DNA from: Apus apus
Taxonomy: Eukaryota > Chordata > Aves > Apodiformes > Apodidae
Direction: 5' to 3'
NCBI RefSeq assembly: GCF_020740795.1
Contig: NC_067284.1
Span: 96,029,440 to 96,093,439, forward strand
DNA: 64,000 nucleotides
Shown: one piece after another, positions 26,801 to 36,119 of the stretch
Numbering within the stretch: position 1 is the stretch's first letter
Layout: each line of letters begins with the position of its first letter
Translations under genes and position numbers: made by a program
The notes under the pieces: model-generated
Database searches by the model: none
What the model saw: only the letters and a program-made list of their open reading frames with translations
What the model was told of the DNA's origin: nothing

Positions 26801-29800
26801 AGGTCAATAAAATAATTACCTTTTAATGGGACCAAATCGTGAAAATATTATCTCTAGGTCTTCATCTGTGGTCACAGGATTCAGTTTACAAACAAACAGT
26901 ACGTTTTCTGGTGGCTTGACCTCTGCATCTGGTAAGTCTCCCACCTGTGGCATACAGAAAAAGGCTTTCATCACTTCTGCCTAAAGCTCTCTAGATTTTA
27001 TTGCCACAGGCTCGCTGGCAACATATCTTTTGGATTATCTCAGATACATTCCTATCACAAAATCAAAATTTAATAACATTTTTCCAACTCAATGTCACAA
27101 AGAAAGTGCTTTCCATAGCACCTAAAAGTTATTATCTATTTGCAATTTCACCACTGGAACTTAATGAAAGTCACACATACGTTCTACCTTGTTTTTCCTG
27201 TTCATAACAAATACACAGCTCTAAAAGGTGAAAGTGTACTTTTAAAGTTACTCTGTTACAAAAAGGGACTGAGTAAATTCCTTAGTCCTCGTCTGTACCT
27301 AAGGTAAACTCACCCTTCCTTGAAATGTGACAACAGCTAGGATAAGCTTGAATTTAAGATGAGGATGAGAAGTTAAAATTACACAACTTTGTTCAGATAG
27401 AAGGAAGAAAGCACTTGTGCTCACTAAGAAACAGCACTTGCTTACAGTACACACAACTTTATAAAGTTTGCAATCTTTGACCAAAACTCCCATCCTCAAA
27501 CTAGCAAATTAGATTACAGAGGGAAATGCAAATACACGTGCCGTTTCCTGTTGAATTGTAGCACTTCTTTTTAAAACCTGAAAAAGAGACTAGTTGTATT
27601 TAAACAATTTATCTCCATCTTTAACTTAATATGCTAATTAAGAGGTATTTTCTAGCAAGTTTATATAAAGCCTCCACCAGTCCACTTTTAATCCTGGCTT
27701 TGAAAATGAAATATTACAGATTTTATCAGAAAACTACCTCCAGTGTTTATGCTCAATCATTTTCACTGCACCACAGACATTTAATAGCACAGATTCCTAG
27801 CCATGGCATCATAAACAGATATGCAATTTCAAAATAAATAGTACATATGCTTCTAGGCTTTATATAACCTGCACACACCATTTCCAGAAGAATGGCACGA
27901 GTTTTTGCTTCTTTTTCTGCCTGAACTTCTTCTATTTCATCTGCAGACCGTCCTTTCAAGTCATCAATTTCTTCGTCTGCTCCTATTCTGCCACTCTGAA
28001 AATGAAGAGAAAAGCTATTTGATACCAAGCCTCAGCCAAAAATTATTTCCCACTTTCCAAATACTACTTGAATGACCTCCCTGCTCACAACCCTCCAAGA
28101 CATGAAAAAATGCTTAAGCGCTGCATCTCTGCAGAACTGGGCTCATTCTGTTCTTCCCACTTAGATTAAAAGAGGAGAGAGAAGATGTTATCCTCATGTG
28201 TTTCAGGCACTATGAACTACGTATGAACTTCCAGGTCCTATCTGAACCATATTCAGTTAGATATTCTAAATAATTTTATATTCCCATCTCATACTCAACA
28301 TCTCACCACAAGTGTCAATTCGTTTCTAATCTAGATAACTCCTACCAGAAATGAAGATAAGGAACACTGCAAATATCTGTGGTGTCTAATAAGACTCAAA
28401 TATTAAATATATCACAACAAGAATTCTACACTTACACATCTATATCTAGACGGGACTTGAGGATTAATTTTTTTCTGCTCATTAGCATCTCTAGAATGCT
28501 GCTGCCCTTCTTACAGACATTTCTATGCCAAAAGGTGTACCTTCATACAGCCTATGGGAGAAGAAAACTATAAGCTTTCAAACCTCTACACTGTTGGCAG
28601 TGAGCTATTAAATTCCTTATGCCTTTTAAGATATCTGAAGGTACATCAGAGATTCACCACAGTACCGACATACTATGAAAGCCTAATTCCAATCTTACCA
28701 TTGTATCTACTAAGATTAAAAATAAACAATATTCTGTCTATTCATTGCTTGAAATGACTATTTCCATACAAGGAGATAATTTCACACAGCAACTTCCATA
28801 ACTGCATGCTATGAGTAAGTTCTGAATAATTAGTACTATATTTTCAGTAAATTCCTTCTGCCTGATCAAATACACAACAGTATAAAGGCTTGCAGATGTA
28901 ACTCAAAGAATAACCAAGATTACTTCCCACCAAAATCCAGTATTTCACATTTTAAAGGAAAACTGCAGTAGGCACTTTAATATTAATAAATGTTAGTTAT
29001 ATTTTGTCTTCTATCAAATATACAGAAAACAGTAATGCCAAAGGTGAATATTCTGAAGGTTCTGCTTAACTGCACTGTAAATATCAATCTAAAATATGGT
29101 TTTCCAACCTAAGTCCACCACAGTCACAAGGCAGAGCACCCAAATCAGCCATTTGTCCTTTTCTTGAAAGATTAAGCAGCTGTATTTGACTAAACACAGT
29201 AATAGCCCCAAATAACAGATAAGCACTTGACACATCAGAACTCAGGATGGCATAGTAGAAGACTATCTCTTACCCTCCTACACTAAAACTGTGTAGCTTT
29301 ATAGGACATAGATTTGACAGAAGCTCTTAAAGATAGAATTCTTATTTTTCCAAGAGTGTGTTGGCCACTAATAGGGATAAGTGTATTCACTTATTTCTCC
29401 CACCTGTCCCACAAGAAGCTACCATAAATACTCACATCTAGCTGCTCCTTAGTAGGTTCTGGTGAGCGATCCGGAATAGACAAGCCAGGTGGATCATCAA
29501 ATGGATCATCTAAAATTACTGTGTGATTTATCCTTACAGAAAACAAAGTCAAGATCAGCATCAGTCACATGCAAGTAAAACTCTCTTTACCCAAGCAACA
29601 GGAAACCAGCTCCACTGACTCTCAGTTAAATCCCAAACAGCCAAACATACTGTATGCTTGTAAATACTCATTCTGATGCTTTTGTAAAGGGAACATAGTT
29701 GTATATTTTCTCATATAGTTGTTTTTCTTAGTACCTGCTTACCAATAATACTGGAATAAAAGAGTATTTAAGATACTATGTACAGGTCACACGACATCAC

Positions 29801-32800
29801 TATATTAATCTAGTTTCCAAAAAGGAATAATTTGTTACATTATAATGTATTCCTCAGAAAGAGAAGTAAAAAGCAGTCACACCTGATATCTTGATATGGG
29901 ATAAAATCCTTATCTACAAAGGTTTCATTAATTGTCTTCAATACATCCATGCCTTCTGTCACTTCTCCAAATACTGTATGCACACCATCAAGGTAATCCA
30001 GGTTCTCCCCTGTCGTAATAAGAAACTAGAAAAGGAGATACAAAACCAGTAACAGTAAATAAAAAAACTCAGGACTTGAGTTTTACCTTAAGAGAGGTCC
30101 AACTCTCACTGAAATCAGTATGTAAAACACAACCCTCTTCCTGAGTTCTGCAGGAGAAGATTAGTCTTCCTCTGTCAGCTCAGAGAACATGGTGAGCCAA
30201 CCTACAGCTCAGAGCCACTGCGTGAAGTACAGAGGCTCTCTCATACAAGTCTCCCTCCACACAAGCTTGCAGCTCTGGCTCATTGGACCCTTCTAAGAAT
30301 TGATTTGACTCAGTAACTTTGCAGAAAACTGGACTGGCAGACAAAGAGCAGATAGTTATTGTTGAGCAAGATCAGCAAAGGATGTGGCAGGCCTCACCGC
30401 CGATGAGGGGGAGAGGACAGAAAGGAGAGGGCTGCAGCTCTGGGCAGCAGTGAGCTGTCTCATCACCTGCTCAGCAAACTGCACTCAGCAGGTCCATTTT
30501 CACAATTTTGGCAAAAGCTCCCATCGTTCTACCTTCACCTGCTTCTACCCAGAACTTTTTCTCTCACTTCTATCACAAACCCTTCTCTCCCAAAACCAGG
30601 ATGCAGTAGTACTGAGAGAACTAGAACACAGTAGCATCGACTTAGATCAGCTTGAACTGGCACTGAAATGTGCTCTATCACAAACTGCTTTAGAGCAAAA
30701 CTGAAGCTATGAAAATTGACACCAACTGAACACTTGGTAACAAACCAGAGCACGGACACTCAGAAATGCACGAAGAAGCAGATGTGCACAGAAAACAGAA
30801 CCATTATGTACATGCTTCACAATCTCACTTGTAACATCTCACTCATTCTCTGAAACACAGTTAAGACTGGTTAGTATTTGGTATACAGGTTACATGAAGC
30901 TATATTATATTTGTAAGTCAACTCCACGTAATTTCCTACTGGATTTTTTCGTTCCCAAACCAAGAAGCTGTAATAATGTTCCTGTGAACTGCATTCATTC
31001 CCATGGGTCTGTGTATATGCTAGCAGGCTATATTCTTAAATGTAAATATAAACGTCATCTCTTCTTAAATCCCTCATTCAAACAATTTTATACATACAAT
31101 GCAAGGAAGCAGCAAAATTACTTCATGTATAACAAGCTCTAGCTGGGAAAAAAACATACTTTTTAAAAACTGATCTTCCATTATTAAAAATAATCCTCTT
31201 TCTAAATTAAAACATATGGATATTACAAAGTGACAATGTGTCTAAAATAATGATTTAGAATCTCATTCTATGAGATTAAAGCTTTAAATACACCCCCAGG
31301 ATAAACTCAGTGCTTGTGAACAGGGAACAGCAAAGGGAAAACAACCACTTTCAATAATTGTTTTATAACAGTACTGGATTAGAACTGTAAACTTACATTG
31401 TGTTGCACACTTTTATATCACCAGACAGAGTAGACTGTGGTGTGATTTCAGTTTCCAAACTAACACAAAGCTATAACCAGAAAGTTTTAAGATTATTTTA
31501 AAATCCATTTTCCTTACTTTTCACTTTCATTTAACTCCAGGATTTTTGCCTGTCCATTCAATAAATTAGCACAGTCACATAAAAGTATTAACAGAAATTA
31601 AAATTAAACAAAAGAAAAAAATAGAGGACTGAATTATAACAAATAAAATGAATAACAGTAATCTAGGACAGGATTTGGATCTGAGCATTTTAATCTCTTT
31701 TCTGTCTATAATCAAATACCCATTGACACTGCAAAATACTTATCTATGGCTGTCTTTTTACATGCTTTTTGACCAATGAGGCTACTGAGAAGACACTATC
31801 ACTGTTGTGCCTCTTTTGTAAATCTAAAGAATTTTCATTTTAGTTACTCAGACATATATCAAGGCTTTCCACTGTATGCTGACCTGTGATCCATGCTGAT
31901 CGTTGCCATTGTTCACCATTGACACAGTTCCCTTTTTCTTGTGCTTTATTCTCGGCACTTTTTCTGCTTCAAAAAATCTAGCTTGATCACCATATAGTTG
32001 ACTGAAAATACATTTGTAACAAACATGTTACACAAGGCAAAGGAACTTTAAAAAGTGAGATAAATAAATGCTGTGAAACAGTAAATAAAACATCTTAAAA
32101 ATGTTTACATTGGCATTCAAATAAAACTAGAGCTCACATGGCATCCACACACATTTTTATGGACTGCTTCACTTAAATAATTAACTTAAATTAGAGGGAA
32201 CAACAGGTTTTTCTCTGAGGCATTTCATAGCAGCTTTTTTTGGTGGGGTGTATGTTTTTAAATGCAATATATAACATTTTTCTAATGTATGAAGCAAGTA
32301 TGTATTTTGATGAGTAGGTTCTGTAAAATTAAGCCAATCCACTCTGTAAAAATGTAATTATTTATGTCACAAATTGCTCTTCCAAAATAAACAGAAAGCC
32401 ACTAATCTGTGCAAACTAAGTTCATCACGTAGACAGGACTGTGTAGAGTAATTTGAGATATACAGGATATGGCAAATTGTTAAATTCTTTTAAAGTCTAA
32501 CCCTGATATCACTCATTTTGTCTCACTCTGTACCTGACAGAGGCACGGTCAATACACACATTTGCCCAAATCTGAGGACAGTGCTCTGTTCAAATTAATT
32601 TTGCTAAGAGAGGATTCAAATTAAATGCTTCCTGAATCAGTTTCCTGGGGAGCAAGAACAGGAACTCCAATTTCATGAACTTCAGCAGTGACGAACAGCT
32701 AGAAAAGACAAACCGCCCCTCTCCACGCTAGTAGCAGAACAGACTCTTCCTCTTTCTCATCACACTATCTCCCTATCTGCCACACCAAAGAGCCTCAGAA

Positions 32801-34281
32801 GACCAACCCTTCTAAAAGAGTGAAGTATCAAAATAAACTTGATCTACCAATGTGAAGAGACAGCTCAGCTTTGGCAAGTTTACCTACCTGGACTTGCACC
32901 TGCTTAGCCCGATTGCACTGCTTCCCAGATCACCAGAGTGGTGATCCATGCATCCAAGTTTTCAAGGTTTTGCATTTAAGAGGCTCTGACAGAGCAGACT
33001 TAGAGTAATCAACACTGGTCTAGCAACACTGCCTCTGTTCAAACTGAGCTATTTATCTCTGTGCTCCCCAGCACTCCAGGTTTAGTTTTGCTCTTTAACT
33101 TTCATTATACTTTTAATAAAAATTTCAAAGGAATCATATAGAACATATGCACTTTTCTAACTTCCATCCTAGCTGTTTGAATAAGCCATTTCCTTATACA
33201 CATTCAACATTACTAAATGAACACAAGTAAGTATTTTTAGAACAGGATAACTTTCTTATAGACAGGGGGGATTAAGTATAGCCTCTATATTCCCCTCCCT
33301 TTCAACAAAATGCATTTTGTTACAAAAGAAAAGTAGTAACAAACTGCTAACGATTCTGCCTTCTACAGAACACTTAGTTATGATACTTCTCTAGCAAAAC
33401 CAAACCTTTAGTTATTTGTTACCTTATAAACAATTGAATGTATGTGCAACTTGTCAGTTGTAACTTCACTTCTAAGGTCAGAGACAGAATACTGTTGAGA
33501 ACAAAAAATGTGAACGGCCAAAGGCAGCAAAGGAATTGAAAAGGTATTTAGGTATGGAAAACAAATAAGCTTATGCCTCAACATTTTTAATTCCCATCAG
33601 TAATTCTGCCCCAAGAGAACTGAAGCCAATCTAATTGGAACTTCTGCTCCCCTACAGAACTTCTCTGTCCATTAAGAAACACAGAAGTTTTACTTACCAA
33701 TATATGGATTCCCCTCCACGGCCAGTTCCCATGGGGTCACCAGTTTGTATAATAAAATCTCTCTGTCACAAAGCAGAATACATAAGATACTACTTTCATG
33801 TTTGTGAATTTAAAACAACAACAACAACAAAAAGAAATTGAAAATACTCACCTGCACATTATAAATAAGACAATAGTTGTAGTACTTGACTTTGCAGAGC
33901 TTCAGAAAATTCAGACAAGCTGCAAGAAATTACACCAACATTTACTAAAGAAAACTCCAGATAGAATAAATATAGCAATACAGATACCCAGTTCCACGTG
34001 TAGAAAAGCGTTTTTGGAGCAGCCTGTGTTTGGGCTTATCAGCGTGCAGCCTATAAAGGCTCTAAGAACTGCTCAAAGAAGTAATACTTCCTCACTCCCT
34101 GAACCTTTCCTCTAGTAATCCAGAGAACCTTAAATAAAACTACTTATTAAAAAACAGGAAGGCCTTTTTTCCTCTCTGCTTGATTTCCAAACACCTAAGG
34201 AAGAAAGCTACCTTCTGACTGACAACATGTCACATCTTCTCCATTTCCTGAGTAAACACGCATTACATGCACAATACACGC

Positions 34282-34320
<39 letters not shown>

Positions 34321-34680
34321 GTAATAATAAATAACCCCAACTTCGGAACAGCACTTGACGCTTTTCAGTATTTCGAACACGTTCAGACAGGCAGCCCAAG
34401 GGCGGCGGAAAACCTCGGGATCCAGCGCAGCTCCCGGAGCGGCCTGGGAGGGACGGGCGCTTCCCGACAGGACCGGGCGCCATCCGCCCGCCCCAGCCCT
34501 CCCGCTTCGTGACTCGGGGCTCCCACCTGCCCCGCAAGAGACGAAACCGCGGCCGCCGCGGCTCGGCCCGGCTCGGCTCCCCGCCCCGCCCCGCCCCGCC
34601 GCGCTCCTACCGCGGGGCCGCTCCTCCGTGTACAGGTCGATCACCAGGTCGCCCACCGTGGTCTCCAGCAGCACGGCCAT
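14645..34680 (-). CDS. PPIL4: PPIL4, cyclophilin-like protein with RRM (complete, 13 coding exons)
   Basis: PPIL4 is a nuclear, spliceosome-associated cyclophilin-family protein. The joined exons give 480 residues (human 492). In order they encode a cyclophilin domain (about 1-160), a conserved acidic linker, an RRM (about 240-317; RNP2 LFVCKL at 242-247, RNP1 LCYAFIEF at 281-288), then a Lys-rich stretch with [10 protein letters not shown] and an RS-rich tail ending [14 protein letters not shown]. The position of the catalytic Arg of active cyclophilins (CypA R55) holds Asn44 and the CypA Trp121 position holds Tyr118, so strong prolyl isomerase activity is unlikely; the fold probably serves binding. 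All phases close exactly. The ATG at 34680 is chosen because MAVLLETT matches the family N-terminus. Transcription starts in a CpG island. One codon differs from human in a conserved place: Cys68 where human has Gly, made across the exon 3/4 junction. Confidence 0.96.
14870..20452 (-). other. PPIL4: PPIL4 intron 12, nothing recognised
   Basis: This 5.6 kb intron is the largest of the gene. I looked for an extra exon equivalent to the human REMGFGHYEEEE segment and found none; exons 12 and 13 join in phase without it. The intron is A-rich on the plus strand and has no clear transposon. Confidence 0.6.
20453..20591 (-). CDS. PPIL4: PPIL4 coding exon 12 (Lys-rich)
   Basis: Acceptor CACCATCAG precedes 20591 and donor TCTAAG|GTACTA follows 20453. 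It encodes [20 protein letters not shown] then the basic [19 protein letters not shown] and KRTKKSK. It resembles the human Lys/His-rich segment in composition more than in exact sequence. Confidence 0.9.
21212..21308 (-). CDS. PPIL4: PPIL4 coding exon 11
   Basis: Acceptor GTGCACAG precedes 21308. It encodes [20 protein letters not shown] then [13 protein letters not shown] place the donor at CAGGA|GTATCC because the joined codon gives VKPKQD followed by AKYD, matching human VKPKQDTKYD, and the phases agree. A stronger-looking in-exon site, GAGAAG|GTAAAA at 21229, would cut 17 bases earlier and shift the frame. Confidence 0.85.
22871..22982 (-). CDS. PPIL4: PPIL4 coding exon 10 (RRM end)
   Basis: Acceptor CTATCAG and donor AAAAG|GTAGGT flank 112 bases encoding [20 protein letters not shown] then [17 protein letters not shown]. 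It completes the RRM and ends in phase 1. Confidence 0.95.
23828..23894 (-). CDS. PPIL4: PPIL4 coding exon 9 (RRM, RNP1)
   Basis: Acceptor TTTTTCAG and donor AAAAG|GTACAT flank 67 bases encoding [20 protein letters not shown] then [10 protein letters not shown] is the RNP1 motif. Confidence 0.95.
24627..24706. repeat. A/C-rich low-complexity tract
   Basis: About 80 bases of interspersed CAAAA, CAAA and CACACA units lie directly before the 5' edge of a CR1 copy in PPIL4 intron 8. It is probably a decayed simple repeat. Confidence 0.8.
24707..25400 (+). mobile_element. CR1 LINE 3' fragment in PPIL4 intron 8
   Basis: This is a relatively well-kept CR1 3' end, antisense to PPIL4. Positions 24775-25233 still read as a 152-codon fragment of the ORF2 C-terminus ([53 protein letters not shown]). 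It then runs through the GGAACAGGCTGCCCAGG motif and ends near TTCTATGACA. It has no start codon context of its own and is truncated. Better reading frame than its neighbour at 25440-26350 implies a younger age. Confidence 0.93.
25440..26350 (+). mobile_element. Ancient, heavily diverged CR1 fragment
   Basis: Several islands in order resemble the CR1 consensus upstream of its 3' end: a 'cagcagtggagtttgc' island near 25894, 'cattcaacaaagacaaatgc' near 26008, and 'cacactgtgtgcagttctgag' near 26166. The reading frame is destroyed. The order and plus-strand orientation match CR1 ORF2. Edges are approximate. Confidence 0.6.
26820..26944 (-). CDS. PPIL4: PPIL4 coding exon 8 (RRM start)
   Basis: Acceptor GCCACAG and donor AAAAG|GTAATT flank 125 bases encoding [20 protein letters not shown] then [21 protein letters not shown]. 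It holds RNP2 and helix 1 of the RRM and ends in phase 2. Confidence 0.95.
27879..27995 (-). CDS. PPIL4: PPIL4 coding exon 7
   Basis: Acceptor ATTTTCAG and donor ATG|GTGTGT flank exactly 39 codons: [20 protein letters not shown] continuing to [10 protein letters not shown] (residues 188-226), a charged, probably helical linker conserved in the family. Confidence 0.96.
29436..29532 (-). CDS. PPIL4: PPIL4 coding exon 6
   Basis: Acceptor CTGTAAG and donor GAT|GTGAGT flank 97 bases encoding [20 protein letters not shown] then [12 protein letters not shown], the acidic end of the cyclophilin domain and the linker. Confidence 0.94.
29883..30025 (-). CDS. PPIL4: PPIL4 coding exon 5
   Basis: Acceptor TTTCTAG and donor ATCAG|GTGTGA flank 143 bases. 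It encodes [20 protein letters not shown] onwards through the conserved VPYQD-like motif (FIPYQDI), residues 108-154, in phase 2. Tyr118 replaces the CypA Trp121. Confidence 0.95.
31884..32001 (-). CDS. PPIL4: PPIL4 coding exon 4
   Basis: Acceptor TTTTCAG and donor CACAG|GTCAGC flank 118 bases encoding [19 protein letters not shown] onwards to [13 protein letters not shown] (residues 69-107), the central cyclophilin strands. Confidence 0.95.
33698..33762 (-). CDS. PPIL4: PPIL4 coding exon 3
   Basis: Acceptor GTGACAG and donor TTG|GTAAGT flank 65 bases encoding [19 protein letters not shown] and IY (residues 47-67), ending in phase 2. The split codon 68 reads TG|T, a cysteine. Confidence 0.94.
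33852..33919 (-). CDS. PPIL4: PPIL4 coding exon 2
   Basis: Acceptor CTTGCAG precedes 33919 and donor CAG|GTGAGT follows 33852. It encodes [19 protein letters not shown] and YNVQ of the cyclophilin fold (residues 24-46), and contains Asn44 in place of the catalytic arginine. Confidence 0.95.
34283..34332. repeat. (TAA)n microsatellite
   Basis: About 50 bases of TAA/ATT trinucleotides with a single G interruption at 34321, in PPIL4 intron 1. Such tracts are length-polymorphic. The poly-Ile and poly-Tyr frames across it are not genes. Confidence 0.97.
34611..34680 (-). CDS. PPIL4: PPIL4 coding exon 1
   Basis: It encodes [20 protein letters not shown] and RPR, then one base of the next codon. 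The donor CCGCG|GTAGGA follows 34611. The exon lies in the CpG island. Confidence 0.95.
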
Positions 34681-34757
34681 GGCCGGGCCCGCGCGCCGCC
34701 GCTGCGCGCCCGCCCCTGCTGCGCCGCCCCCTGCCGGCGCGGAGGAGCCGGCGCGGC

Positions 34758-34922
34758 GGTCCCGGCGCGGTCCCGGCGCGGTCCCGGCGCGGTCCCGGCG
34801 CGGTCCCGGCGCGGTCCCGGCGCGGTCCCGGCGCGGTCCCGGCGCGGTCCCGGCGCGGTCCCGGCGCGGTCCCGGCGCGGTCCCGGCGCGGTCCCGGCGC
34901 GGTCCCGGCGCGGTCCCGGCGC
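34758..34922. repeat. 15 perfect copies of an 11-bp GC minisatellite
   Basis: GGTCCCGGCGC is repeated 15 times without an error (165 bases). Its near edge is 77 bases upstream of the PPIL4 start codon, so it lies in the promoter or 5' UTR. Because 11 is not a multiple of 3, three units make a 33-base coding period, and none of the six frames meets a stop. This explains the RSRRGPGAVPA-type ghost proteins across it. Confidence 0.98.
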
Positions 34923-35604
34923 GAGCGCTGCCGCGGGGCAGCCTGTTGGACGCCGGGGGGCGGCACGGGGAGCAGCCTGCTGCCAGCGCGTCCTCTCCTC
35001 GGGGGTGGATGCCCCCGCGTCGGCCCCGCAGCGGGACGAGCGCCCCGAGGCCGGGCCGGCGCTGGCAGCTGCCCGTCTCCGCGCTGCAGCCTTCCCGGCG
35101 GGAGGAAAGCCGCGTGTCCCTCGCGCACCCAGAAGCGCGGCCGCGTCCCCGGCTCTCGCAAGGCCGGGAAGGCGCGGCTGCATCCCCAGGCCTCTCCTCC
35201 CCGGCAGGGGCATTGCGAGAGGCAGCGCGGGTAAGGCTTCCAGGGAGACCTTCCTGAAGGGGTTGGGGGAGAGTGGAGACCCCCAGGAGCCACCTTTTCA
35301 GGCCAAGTGTAGGTTTTGAGGCTGATCATCCAGCTTTTGAGCATGGTGCTCACTAAGGGCTGTGTGTGCTTATTCTGCATAGTCAAATAAAACCACTTTG
35401 AGCTCACAGTTATTAATTAGAGGGTTATAAAGTGATTAACAGTCCCAATATTTGCCTGGAGCACACAACTACAACACTGCCTGTTCCTTCAGTGCATGGG
35501 ATCCCACTCCCCTGTCTTCCCCTCTTCCCAGATCACACTCTGATAACTCATCACACAACGAGTTGATTCAAACCTCTATAATCTGTCAGGAAATTATATT
35601 TTTT

Positions 35605-35610
35605 TTTATT
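35605..35610 (-). terminator. Poly(A) signal AATAAA for the unassigned minus-strand exon
   Basis: Plus-strand TTTATT inside a T-rich run reads AATAAA on the minus strand, 161 bases past the stop codon at 35771. It fits a terminal exon, although T-rich runs produce this hexamer by chance fairly often. Confidence 0.45.
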
Positions 35611-35770
35611 GCTGATTTTTTTTTTTTCTGCCAGATGAGTGACCCAAATTGACTCGGGGCACAGCAAAAGAGAACCAGGGAAGGGGAAGGGGGAGCAGGA
35701 ATCCACAGCTGGCAGTTACAAAGAGGTGCATGTAGGTTGGTAGGAGCAGGATCTCCTCTTTAAAAAGCAC

Positions 35771-36119
35771 TTAGAAGTAATACCAGATCACCACATTGTA
35801 TAACACCAGTATTAGAAACAGCCAAGCAGGGAATTTACCCACTTTTCTGTTCATCACTATCCTGCTGCGTGATGGTCCTGGAGATGTAGTGGGCTGGTCC
35901 TGGGACCAAGATCTGCACTGCAGGGAGCTGTATTCTGCCTCCATAGTGTGATAGTCTTCAAAGCCATCTGTGCAATCATCAGGCATTTTGCTGTGTTGTA
36001 TTGCTTTTGTGAGTTTATTCCCAGGCTGTACATCACTTAACTCAAGGCTGGTTTTAAGCCATCCTCTATGGCAGTTCTTGATAGAAGAAAGCACTACAGG
36101 ACACATCACAGGTAACACT
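35771..36119 (-). CDS. Unassigned small protein with C-terminal membrane anchor (terminal exon?)
   Basis: I do not recognise this protein. The minus strand shows an acceptor-like CTTAAAGTTTCAG before 36119, then an open frame to TAA at 35773-35771. If unspliced, the first ATG (36106) gives 111 residues; an inner ATG with A at -3 (35986) gives 71, starting MPDDCTDGFEDYHTMEAEY. A Ser/Pro-rich stretch and a basic patch (RSRIVMNRKVGK) are followed by a single hydrophobic segment, FPAWLFLILVLYNVVIWYYF, that ends the protein. This is the layout of a tail-anchored or small single-pass protein inserted in ER or mitochondrial outer membrane. It lies between PPIL4 and GINM1 on the minus strand, with an AATAAA 161 bases downstream. 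No upstream coding exon could be joined with confidence. It could be a chance frame, but acceptor, composition, anchor and poly(A) signal together argue otherwise. Confidence 0.45.

Larger units (their letters stand above)
34380..35250. promoter_or_regulatory. PPIL4: PPIL4 CpG-island promoter
   Basis: A dense CpG region surrounds the PPIL4 ATG at 34680. It includes GC-box-like CCCCGCCC runs at about 34580-34600 and the 11-bp minisatellite at 34758-34922. There is no evident TATA box. The transcription start on the minus strand is expected between about 34690 and 34950 but cannot be set from sequence alone. Long open frames on both strands here reflect the lack of A/T-rich stops. Confidence 0.8.

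Noticed and set aside
30384-30704. 106-codon plus-strand frame in PPIL4 intron 4, ending LEQN
   Set aside because: The end looks protein-like, but the frame is antisense within an intron with no poly(A) signal or recognisable homologue. It is too weak to list.
34267-34512. Poly-Ile / poly-Tyr / poly-Leu frames
   Set aside because: Produced by the (TAA)n microsatellite.
34355-35407. Long open frames (161-300 codons) on both strands over the PPIL4 promoter
   Set aside because: They are created by GC richness and the 11-bp repeat, have no stop in any frame, overlap each other on both strands, and match no protein family. Only the first 23 codons of PPIL4 are coding here.
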